The translations under genes were made by a program, and so were the position numbers. From assembly GCA_035937155.1 (NCBI GenBank), contig DASYVJ010000102.1, positions 1 to 38,998 on the forward strand: a stretch of DNA of 38,998 nt. Direction: 5' to 3'. This document shows, piece by piece, positions 8,359 through 14,653 of the stretch (the first letter of the stretch is position 1; each line of letters begins with the position of its first letter). The DNA comes from Palsa-870 sp035937155 (lineage in GTDB: Bacteria > Chloroflexota > Dormibacteria > Dormibacterales > Dormibacteraceae). Under the pieces are notes generated by a model. That model was not told the DNA's origin. It saw only the letters and a list, made by a program, of their open reading frames with translations, and searched no databases.

Positions 8359-9125
8359 ACCCAAGGCCCTAACGCTTGAGCGACCTCGGTCCAGCAATTC
8401 AATCTGGCCGTGGCGGCGCGGGCTTCATCTACATCGATGCAGTGTCGGAAGAATGCTGAGCCACTGCCGGTCATCTGCCAGCCCGGGCCGCTGCCGCTGC
8501 TGTTAAGGGCGTTGGCAAATTCTTGAAGTGTTGGTTCAATGCGCATGGCAGCACTTGTGAGCTCGTTCGGAGGGTCGCCGGGAATTTGGTCCCACGCACG
8601 GTAAACGTCTGGCGTGAGCAGTTCGACACCCGGCCAGGCAATGGCATACCAGGCGGGCTGAGTGGGAACGGCTGTGAGGTGTTCCCCGCGCTGTTCTCCG
8701 ATCGCGGTCCCGCCGGTGAGAAAGAAGGGGACGTCGGTGCCAAGCTGACGCGCGATGGCGCGCAGGTCCGCGGTGACGTGGTGGAGGGCAGCGAGGGCCC
8801 TGAGCGCTGTGGCGGCGTCGGAGCTCGCACCACCCAAACCGGCGCCCGGGGGGATGCGCTTGTGGATGTGGATTCGTGTGGGCAGGTTTCGCTTGGACGC
8901 TGTCTCGAGGGCCGTGAGTGCTTTGAGGACGGAGTTGTCATGTGTGTTGGTGAGTTCGATTCCGGAGGTGGTCAGGTTCGTACGGTCTGAGGGCGTGAGG
9001 GTGATGAGGTCGTGAAGGTCGATCGCCTGCAATGTTGTGCGCACGTTGTGAAAGCCGTCATCGCGGCGGCCGAGGACGGCAAGGTCGAGATTCAGTTTGG
9101 CGCGCGCCGGGACTGCAATGGTCAC
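8355..9125 (-). CDS. ispE: 4-diphosphocytidyl-2-C-methyl-D-erythritol kinase
   Basis: GHMP kinase that phosphorylates CDP-ME in the non-mevalonate (MEP) isoprenoid pathway, feeding undecaprenyl carrier and quinone synthesis. The protein opens VPARAKLNLDLAVLGRRDDG, with the substrate-site Lys at residue 10. The ATP-binding glycine loop PPGAGLGGASSDAATAL spans 92-108, and GTDVPFFLTGGTAIGEQRGE holds the catalytic Asp at 131. The length of 256 residues is slightly short of the usual ~285. The GTG start at 9123-9125 overlaps the upstream stop as GTGA. A longer reading upstream is possible but runs through the carbonic-anhydrase-like gene in another frame and adds no family similarity. Coupled to murT by ATGA. 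Confidence 0.95.
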   Translation of the reverse strand: MTIAVPARAKLNLDLAVLGRRDDGFHNVRTTLQAIDLHDLITLTPSDRTNLTTSGIELTNTHDNSVLKALTALETASKRNLPTRIHIHKRIPPGAGLGGASSDAATALRALAALHHVTADLRAIARQLGTDVPFFLTGGTAIGEQRGEHLTAVPTQPAWYAIAWPGVELLTPDVYRAWDQIPGDPPNELTSAAMRIEPTLQEFANALNSSGSGPGWQMTGSGSAFFRHCIDVDEARAATARLNCWTEVAQALGPWV

Positions 9126-9649
9126 GGTCGGTCGACGGGCTTGAGCTTTGCTCGATAGAGGACGGCGCGATCTTGATAGTGCTTCGCCGTGGTGCCCACC
9201 CACTTGGTCGATGAGCCGTCGAGAGCTTTCTTGACGGTAGCCGGCACGCCGGCGGCCATGTGGCCGGGCGGTATCTGCACGCCCTCCTGCAGGACCGCTC
9301 CCGCGGCGAGCATCGATCCCGCGCCGAGGCGGCTGCGCTGCAGCATCGTTGCGCCCATCCCCACGACCGCGCCCTCTTCGACGACGCAGCCTTCGAGCTG
9401 GGCGGAGTGGCCGACGCTTGCGTTGCGCTCTAGCACCGTCGGCAGGTCTGTCGCGCAGTGGAGGACGGCGTTGTCCTGGATGTTTGCCCCCTCGCCGACT
9501 TTGATCTGTGCCTCGTCGCCACGCAGCACGGCGCCAAACCACACGCTCGCGCCGGCCTCGACCTCGACGTCTCCGATGAGAACCGCGGTCGGTGCGATGT
9601 ACGCGTCGGGGTGGACTTTCGGGCGCTTGCCGCCGAGCTCAAACTCCAT
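9122..9649 (-). CDS. Gamma-carbonic-anhydrase-like hexapeptide-repeat protein
   Basis: A 175-residue left-handed beta-helix protein of the gamma-CA/YrdA/PaaY group. Signatures: HPDAYIAPTAVLIGDVEV, SVWFGAVLRGDEAQIKVGEG, NIQDNAVLHC and SVGHSAQLEGC, then GMGATMLQ and AAGVPATVKK. In characterised gamma-CAs the metal is held by three His, one in VLH and two in GHxxxLHGC. Here the first two remain (H64, H81) but the third position is Glu (E86, codon GAA). It may bind metal differently or have lost carbonic anhydrase activity. First gene of the ispE-murT-gatD operon. No Shine-Dalgarno precedes the ATG at 9647-9649. A TAGGAT sequence about 14 bases upstream on the same strand would place the transcript start almost at the ATG, so it may be leaderless. 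Confidence 0.82.
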   Translation of the reverse strand: MEFELGGKRPKVHPDAYIAPTAVLIGDVEVEAGASVWFGAVLRGDEAQIKVGEGANIQDNAVLHCATDLPTVLERNASVGHSAQLEGCVVEEGAVVGMGATMLQRSRLGAGSMLAAGAVLQEGVQIPPGHMAAGVPATVKKALDGSSTKWVGTTAKHYQDRAVLYRAKLKPVDRP

Positions 9650-9656
9650 GGGCGCT

Positions 9657-9662
9657 TATAAT
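9657..9662 (+). promoter_or_regulatory. rpsT: Probable -10 box of the rpsT promoter
   Basis: TATAAT on the plus strand, 41 bases before the GTG start of rpsT. The -35 region is not convincing. The box lies in the 54-base gap between the divergent carbonic-anhydrase-like gene and rpsT, so both promoters must overlap here. Confidence 0.5.
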
Positions 9663-9703
9663 CCTAAGTTCGGTGCGCAATTCCCCCCTCCGGATGATGG
9701 CTC

Positions 9704-10069
9704 GTGGCTAAGCGGACGGCGTCTGCGAAGAAGCAGGCGCGGGCCGGCGTGAAGCGTGCGGCGCGCAATCGCGGCGTGCGCTCGGAGGTCAAAACGCTCG
9801 TTGTCAAGGCGCGGAAGTCTCTGACTGGAGCGCCGATGGCGGAATCCGAGCGGTACGCGCTGACGCTCGAGGCGGTGCGGGCGTTGGACCGAGCGGCGGC
9901 GAAGGGCGTCCTGCACAAGAACAACGCCTCCCGCCGTAAGGCGCGGCTCACCAAGCAGATGGCAAAGCTGGCGATCGCGCCGGCTGCCCCGGTGAAGGGC
10001 AAGAAGGCCGCGGCACCGGCCGCGTCGAAGGCTGCTGCTGCGAAGCCGGCCACTCCCAAGAAGAAGTAG
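9704..10069 (+). CDS. rpsT: 30S ribosomal protein bS20 with an Ala/Lys-rich C-terminal extension
   Basis: Primary 16S rRNA-binding protein of the small subunit. The N-terminus (MAKRTASAKKQARAGVKR), the long basic helices (RNRGVRSEVKTLVVKARKSL), and the conserved KGVLHKNNASRRKARLTKQ (about 68-86) are diagnostic. The S20 core ends near residue 90. A further ~30 residues made almost wholly of Ala, Lys and Pro (VKGKKAAAPAASKAAAAKPA) follow, giving 121 residues against the usual ~88. The GTG at 9704 is the only start giving the normal N-terminus; GGATGATGG lies upstream as a poor Shine-Dalgarno. It is monocistronic and followed by two tandem hairpins. Confidence 0.95.
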   Translation: MAKRTASAKKQARAGVKRAARNRGVRSEVKTLVVKARKSLTGAPMAESERYALTLEAVRALDRAAAKGVLHKNNASRRKARLTKQMAKLAIAPAAPVKGKKAAAPAASKAAAAKPATPKKK

Positions 10070-10088
10070 GAAGGGAATCCCCCCACCC

Positions 10089-10127
10089 GGCGCTTTACGC
10101 GCCGACCTCCCCGGCTAGCGGGGAGGT
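10089..10127. terminator. Two tandem hairpins between convergent rpsT and holA
   Basis: First hairpin: GGCGC (10089-10093), loop TTTAC, GCGCC (10099-10103). Second: a perfect 9-bp stem ACCTCCCCG (10105-10113), loop GCTAG, CGGGGAGGT (10119-10127). Both are symmetrical, so they could stop transcription from either side. Neither is followed by a T-tract. Confidence 0.6.
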
Positions 10128-10135
10128 GATCAGTC

Positions 10136-11095
10136 TTACAACCTCGTAAGTAGGACTTCCAAGCCTAGCTCCGCGTCGATCTGGCCTGACTTGACCTCCC
10201 ACTCGTAGTCTCGGATCGCCTTCAGCGCTGACTCGAGGCGGTCGGGGTTGGCGTTCTGCGCGACGTCGTAGGCCTTCTGCACGACGAAAGGATGCTCGGC
10301 CATGCCGCCCTGGACCTCCTGCAGCGACTCACCGCGGTCCTGTCGCGCGCGTACCTGGAGCACAAGGGCGACATGACGGGCCATGCGATAGGCGATGGAA
10401 GTCGGCTGGAGGCCGCCACGAGCAAGGCCACGGGCAATCTGCAGCGCCTGTGGCGTGGGGTGAGGCAGAAGGTTGTCGGTGAGCTTGAAGATCTCATCCT
10501 CGCGGGCGCCGGCGAGCAACTCCGTTACGGCTTCGTTTGTGAGCTTCGAGCCTGATGCTTTGTAGGCGGAGAGCTTGCCGAGCTCGGAGTCGATGATGCT
10601 CAGGTCTGGTGGGGTGACGCGAGTGACCTGAGCGGCGATGGCTGGGGTGAGGCCGTGATTTTCGGTTGCACGTCTGGTCGCCCACTCGTTGAGGGCGCGG
10701 CCCTTCAAGTTCTGCATCTCCTGGACGTTTCCGTGACCCGACGTGATGGCTTTGACAAGTTTGTTGCTGCCGGTGAGCCGGCCGGCGATGGTGATAAGAA
10801 GCCGGGTAGTCGGGGGGATTTCAGTCAGGGCAGTCGACATGCTTTCGGCGCGTTGGGCCGGCAGCATTTGGACATAAACGACGCGGTACGGATCGAGGAA
10901 CGGCAGTTGGAGGACGGAATCCTGGAGGCGCGCCGCGGTCAGGCCGGTCCCCTCGAGGGTTTCGAAGCCGAAATCGGAGACCAGATCCGTCTTCCACGCG
11001 TCTAGAGTCGCGTTCGCCGCCTCGACGATGAGGAATCTCTCGTCGCCGTGGAGCAGAAGAACCGTCGTCGCGGACTTTGTCGCCGCTCGCGCCAT
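10136..11095 (-). CDS. holA: DNA polymerase III delta subunit (clamp loader)
   Basis: Delta subunit opens the beta clamp during clamp loading. The 319-residue protein has the HolA pattern: N-terminal LLLHGDERFLIVEA (AAA+-like domain I without a working P-loop), SVLQLPFLDPYRVVYVQ, TRLLITIAGRLTGSNKLVKAI, LKGRALNEWATRRA, SIIDSELGKLSAYKAS, and a helical collar domain in the C-terminal third (QPTSIAYRMARHVALVLQVR). It lies 15 bases downstream of comEC. The comEA-comEC-holA order, often followed by rpsT, is common in Gram-positive bacteria and here rpsT is the converging neighbour. Confidence is high from overall pattern and synteny. Confidence 0.93.
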   Translation of the reverse strand: MARAATKSATTVLLLHGDERFLIVEAANATLDAWKTDLVSDFGFETLEGTGLTAARLQDSVLQLPFLDPYRVVYVQMLPAQRAESMSTALTEIPPTTRLLITIAGRLTGSNKLVKAITSGHGNVQEMQNLKGRALNEWATRRATENHGLTPAIAAQVTRVTPPDLSIIDSELGKLSAYKASGSKLTNEAVTELLAGAREDEIFKLTDNLLPHPTPQALQIARGLARGGLQPTSIAYRMARHVALVLQVRARQDRGESLQEVQGGMAEHPFVVQKAYDVAQNANPDRLESALKAIRDYEWEVKSGQIDAELGLEVLLTRL

Positions 11096-11110
11096 TGCAA
11101 CCGATCGTAC

Positions 11111-13324
11111 TTACATCGGCAGGGCGATGGTCCCCTCCTGGTCGGTGCGCAGCACGTTGGGTGGGAATCCATTGGCGAGCCTGCCGGATGCACGTGAGGC
11201 GATCAGCTGGGTCGTCGGGGTCATCGCGGTGCGCTCGAGCTCCGGAGAGATTCGGCTGCGCCCACCCAGGGGGAGCAGCAGGTATGTGCACGGGCCGCGA
11301 AGCCGAGTCGCGGCGAGCGTCTGCGCGTCGAGATCGAGGTCGCTGAGATCACAAAAGCTGCGCCCGTCGGGAGCGACGATGCGCATGGCGAGATAGGCGG
11401 CGCCGACCTGGTCGCCAGGCGCGCCTGGTTCAGGAGCGAGAACCTGGAAGTCGAAGCCGCCGGTCGTGAAAGCGAAACCGGCGCTCAGCCTCACGATCGA
11501 CGCGCCGCGAGCCGTGGCTTCGAGGGCTGCCGTGCGCCAGGCAGAGCCCGTGAGCTGGACGTCGGGGATGAGGACTATGCCCGCGGCGCGGTCGAAGCCC
11601 GTGAAGCCGCCGACGTGGGCAAGCGTCGGTGCGGTGATGGCAAGCGCATCGAGCCTGTTCTGCCAGGGAGGCAGCTGGGCGCCGAGCTCGTCCTTGAGGC
11701 GGGCCGGGCTTGGTCCGGCGTCTATGAGGATCGCGCTGTGCGGTCCTCGAACGAGCACGGCCTGGCCGTCGCCGACTGCCATCACGATGGCCTGAGGGGG
11801 CGCGTTGGCCCACATGCCGAGGGCGGCCGACGCAATTACGGCGGGCGCGAAGATGGCGATCGCGGCTGTCAGGGTGCGGCGGCGGCCGGAGAGCTGCCCG
11901 GCCGCGACGCCGGGCCCGAGAGCGGAATAGTAGGCAAGGCCCGCCCAGGTCGGGAACTTCGGGACGGGGATGGCAGCCGCAGGCACGCGGGCGAAGATGT
12001 AAGCGACTTGCTCGAGGTAGGCGAGCAGTCCACTGATCGGGATCGCCGCGAGGCGGGCCAGCTCCGGAACGATTGAGAGCGCGCCGAGCGCGAGCCCCGC
12101 GCTGATGAGCGCCGGCAGGATGGGGATGACCAGAGCGTTGGCTATGGGCGCGACCGGCGAGAGCACGTGGAAGTCGGTGGCCATCATCGGCAGCGTCCCG
12201 ACCTGCGCAGCGCACGTGACTGCGAATGGCTCGCGGAGGACCTTTGGGATGAAGGCCACGTGTCGTTCGATGCCGGGAGTCAGCAGGATGATCGCTGCGG
12301 TGCCGGCGAAAGACAGCTGAAAGCCGACGTCCCAGGCGAGCTCGGGATGCCACCCAAGCATGGCGGCAGCGGTCAGGGCTAGCGACGTCCAGACGTGCGT
12401 GGGGCGACCGAGTTGCGAGGCCCCGATGGCGAGACCGCCCATCGCGGCAGCGCGAACCGCTGCGGGCGTGGCGCCGCCAACCATGGCGTAAACGGCAATC
12501 AGAGCAAGCGCCGGCCATGTCGCGAGCCGTCCAAGCAACGGCTGCAGCGATGCCTGCACGATGCGAGCGAAGACCGCGACTTTCAGACCGCTGAGGACCA
12601 GGAGGTGAACAAGCCCCGTCGCGATGAGCGCGTTCTGCAAGCCGGGTGGGATGCCCTGGCGGATGCCGAGCACGACTCCGAGGAGGACGGCCGCGTGCGG
12701 CGCCGGCATTGCTTCGTTCAGCGCGGACGAGTAGTGCGCGCGCAGCCAGGCGGGGAAGCGGGCCGGGCCGGATCCGGAGCCGATGACATCAAAGCTGGTG
12801 GACTGGACCTCGAGATAGACCTGCCGCTGGGCAAGGTAAGCGCGGCGGTCGAAGGTCGGAAGATCGCGAGGCAGCGTGAGCTTGCCCGTCGCCTGGACCT
12901 GGTCGCCAAAGCCGGCCAGGGTGGGACCGCGCCAGCGAATCATCAGGTTGCCGATGCCGCTCACCTGCTGCGTACCGATGACGATCCGGTCTGGCTCGAC
13001 CAGGACCTCGCCGCCGCCGGCAGAGGGGCGGCTGTCGTCTGCAACCCGACCTGTGACCGTCGCGACGTGGCCGGAGAGACCTGCAGCCCGGACCACAGTT
13101 TGAGGATCGGCAAAGGGCAGCTCGGCGCGGGCCACCGCAATGAGCGCGAAGGCAAGAGCGACAGTAAGGACTGCCGGTCGGAGGACAAGCGCCAGGGCCA
13201 AGCAGGGCAGCGCCAGAGCAACGGCCAGAACTCCGAATGTCGGTTGGGAGGGCGCAAGCACGACTGTGGCTGCGAGCGCAGCGCACCACGAGGTCGCCAC
13301 GACGAGCGCAGGGTAGCGGCTCAA
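11111..13324 (-). CDS. comEC: ComEC/Rec2-type DNA-uptake channel protein with degenerate metallo-beta-lactamase domain
   Basis: Inner-membrane channel for single-stranded DNA in natural transformation. Order: N-terminal membrane helices, an OB-like DUF4131 domain (about 80-180, with TFDRRAYLAQRQVYLEV), the polytopic competence domain (about 210-500, containing GLVHLLVLSGLKVAVFARI), then a beta-lactamase-like C-terminal domain (515-737). That domain keeps MAVGDGQAVLV and AILIDAG, but the zinc motif expected as THxHxDHxGG reads TAPTLAHVGG (564-573), so most metal ligands are absent. TTG start at 13322-13324, overlapping the comEA stop as TTGA. 737 residues is a normal length. Function in transformation is inferred from family and neighbours. 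Confidence 0.92.
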   Translation of the reverse strand: MSRYPALVVATSWCAALAATVVLAPSQPTFGVLAVALALPCLALALVLRPAVLTVALAFALIAVARAELPFADPQTVVRAAGLSGHVATVTGRVADDSRPSAGGGEVLVEPDRIVIGTQQVSGIGNLMIRWRGPTLAGFGDQVQATGKLTLPRDLPTFDRRAYLAQRQVYLEVQSTSFDVIGSGSGPARFPAWLRAHYSSALNEAMPAPHAAVLLGVVLGIRQGIPPGLQNALIATGLVHLLVLSGLKVAVFARIVQASLQPLLGRLATWPALALIAVYAMVGGATPAAVRAAAMGGLAIGASQLGRPTHVWTSLALTAAAMLGWHPELAWDVGFQLSFAGTAAIILLTPGIERHVAFIPKVLREPFAVTCAAQVGTLPMMATDFHVLSPVAPIANALVIPILPALISAGLALGALSIVPELARLAAIPISGLLAYLEQVAYIFARVPAAAIPVPKFPTWAGLAYYSALGPGVAAGQLSGRRRTLTAAIAIFAPAVIASAALGMWANAPPQAIVMAVGDGQAVLVRGPHSAILIDAGPSPARLKDELGAQLPPWQNRLDALAITAPTLAHVGGFTGFDRAAGIVLIPDVQLTGSAWRTAALEATARGASIVRLSAGFAFTTGGFDFQVLAPEPGAPGDQVGAAYLAMRIVAPDGRSFCDLSDLDLDAQTLAATRLRGPCTYLLLPLGGRSRISPELERTAMTPTTQLIASRASGRLANGFPPNVLRTDQEGTIALPM

Positions 13325-13905
13325 AGCGTCAGGTAGCGACGAGTAGTGACGTACTCCGCCTCGCTCATTCCCAGGATGTCGACCAGCTCACGCGAGTTCT
13401 GGAAGCCACCGAAGTTGGTCCGGTAGTCGATCACTTCCTGGGCGAAGGCTTCGCTGAAGCCCGGGATCGTCTCCAGCTCGTCGAGCGTCGCGGTGTTGAG
13501 GTTGGTACGCGCGATGGCGGTGCCTGAGGTGGTCTTCGCGAAAGCGACCTTCACCTGCTCGCCATCCTTCAGCCGGCCGGCGAGGTTCGGCAGCTTCGTG
13601 AGGTCGGCGTCGGGACTCAGGCCCCCAGCGGCCGCGATGGCGTCGTACACGCGACCACCGCGAGGCACGCGGTACAGGCCAGGGCTCGCGACGGCGCCGA
13701 CCACGTGCACGAGCAGGCCCGCGGCCGGCGGGACGTCGACGGCGGGGTTGGCTGGCACCGGGTGGGTGTTGGCCGCTGCTGCAGCGGCGGACGCCGATGA
13801 CGAGTAGAAGTAGGCGCCGACCAGGATGCCGCCGCCAACAGCGACGGGGGCTGCGAGCAGCAGGATGTGCCTCCAGCCAGGGATCAGGTGAAGGTGCCGG
13901 CGCAT
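13321..13905 (-). CDS. comEA: ComEA-type DNA-binding competence protein (SLBB + helix-hairpin-helix)
   Basis: Membrane-anchored DNA receptor for transformation. A single membrane helix lies near residues 14-35 (ILLLAAPVAVGGGILVGAYF). Then come an Ala/Ser/Pro linker, an SLBB domain (about 64-120: LLVHVVGAVASPGLYRVP, RVYDAIAAAGG, NLAGRLKDGEQVKV), and a C-terminal double helix-hairpin-helix (about 132-194: NLNTATLDELETIPGFSEAF, VIDYRTNFGGFQ, LVDILGM). The N-L-N-T-A and I-P-G-F features are the standard ComEA HhH marks. It is 194 residues, a normal size, and is translationally coupled to comEC. tRNA-Gln on the same strand ends about 60 bases upstream. Confidence 0.95.
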   Translation of the reverse strand: MRRHLHLIPGWRHILLLAAPVAVGGGILVGAYFYSSSASAAAAAANTHPVPANPAVDVPPAAGLLVHVVGAVASPGLYRVPRGGRVYDAIAAAGGLSPDADLTKLPNLAGRLKDGEQVKVAFAKTTSGTAIARTNLNTATLDELETIPGFSEAFAQEVIDYRTNFGGFQNSRELVDILGMSEAEYVTTRRYLTL

Positions 13906-13965
13906 GACGTGAGGCTATGAGGGGCGACCGGAAACGGGAACCTCGCCTGTTAAGGGCCCCGGAGG

Positions 13966-14039
13966 TGGTTCCGCGGGAAGGATTCGAACCTTCGGTCGAG
14001 GATCCAAAGTCCTCTGCCTTACCTCTTGGCCACCGCGGA
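13966..14039 (-). tRNA. tRNA-Gln (anticodon UUG)
   Basis: On the minus strand the sequence folds as a cloverleaf: acceptor TCCGCGG / CCGCGGA, D-arm GCC...GGC, anticodon stem GAGGA / TCCTC with loop CTTTGGA (anticodon TTG), a 4-base variable loop, T-arm GAAGG TTCGAAT CCTTC, discriminator A, then an encoded CCA (13968-13966). It is 71 bases plus CCA. It reads CAA, and CAG by wobble. Confidence 0.96.
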
Positions 14040-14125
14040 ATTGAGGCTCAACACTAGCGCGCAGGGCCCCGGCCGATCGATCGGGCGGCGTGACCTACAG
14101 GCGGCCGGTAGCGTTAGGTCTTGCT

Positions 14126-14530
14126 ATGAGGAACGCTTTGAGGAACGCTTTGCTGATACCGCTGGTTTTCCTGATCGCCGCCTGCGGCGCATACCACCTT
14201 CCGGGCGCGCCATCACGGACTGGGACGGTCACCGGCACGGTGGTCGCCGTCCCTTGCACGCCGGTCCAGTCCGCTCTAAAGCCGTGCGCCGGCAGGCCGG
14301 TCCCAGGAGTGGAGGTTGCCTTTGTGAAGGGCGACGCCACCACCAACGCATTGACCGACTCCAATGGCAAGTTCACGGTGGAGCTTGCCACCGGCACGTG
14401 GATGGCTCACGTCAAGACGTACATGCGGCTCATCAGCGGTCCGCCGCAGGTGACGGTAGCCGCGGGCGAAACCGTGACGGCGAACTACGTCCTCGACTCA
14501 GGCATCCGAGTCCCGGTCCCGCAACAGTAG
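14126..14530 (+). CDS. Small lipoprotein with a carboxypeptidase-regulatory-like (Ig-fold) domain
   Basis: A signal peptide MRNALRNALLIPLVFLIAAC ends in a lipobox (I-A-A-C, Cys at residue 20), so the protein should be a lipid-anchored extracytoplasmic protein of 134 residues. The mature part has GTVTGTVVAVPC, then GVEVAFVKGDATTNALTDSN, GKFTVELATGTWMAHVKT and TVAAGETVTANYVLD. That is the G-x-V/G-x-F/G-x-Y pattern of the CarboxypepD_reg/DUF4382-like beta-sandwich. Two Cys (CTPVQSALKPC) may form a disulfide. An in-frame GTG at 14090 would put a charged stretch before the signal; the ATG at 14126 with AGG ~8 bases upstream fits a lipoprotein better. Specific role unknown. Confidence 0.7.
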   Translation: MRNALRNALLIPLVFLIAACGAYHLPGAPSRTGTVTGTVVAVPCTPVQSALKPCAGRPVPGVEVAFVKGDATTNALTDSNGKFTVELATGTWMAHVKTYMRLISGPPQVTVAAGETVTANYVLDSGIRVPVPQQ

Positions 14531-14555
14531 ATCGCGTCCTTATTGATCCACCCGC

Positions 14556-14582
14556 CACCCCCCACCCACCCGATGGGGGGTG
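14556..14582. terminator. Hairpin between the converging lipoprotein gene and leuS
   Basis: Perfect 9-bp stem CACCCCCCA (14556-14564) / TGGGGGGTG (14574-14582) with a 9-base loop, centred in the 123-base gap between two convergent stop codons. No T-tract follows. It is likely a bidirectional transcription stop. Confidence 0.55.
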
Positions 14583-14653
14583 CTGCCGGGGACTGTATTC
14601 GCGGGCGCGGGGCGGAGTCAATCCAGCTTGTAAACGAAGCGAGCCCCGGCTCG

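Noticed and set aside
12395..13336. Long plus-strand open frame opposite comEC
   Set aside because: It is the antisense shadow of comEC: highly charged, low-complexity, no signal, no Shine-Dalgarno, and comEC is strongly supported.
13906..13965. Possible small gene or attenuator between tRNA-Gln and comEA
   Set aside because: Only 60 bases, no start with an open frame, and no clear hairpin.
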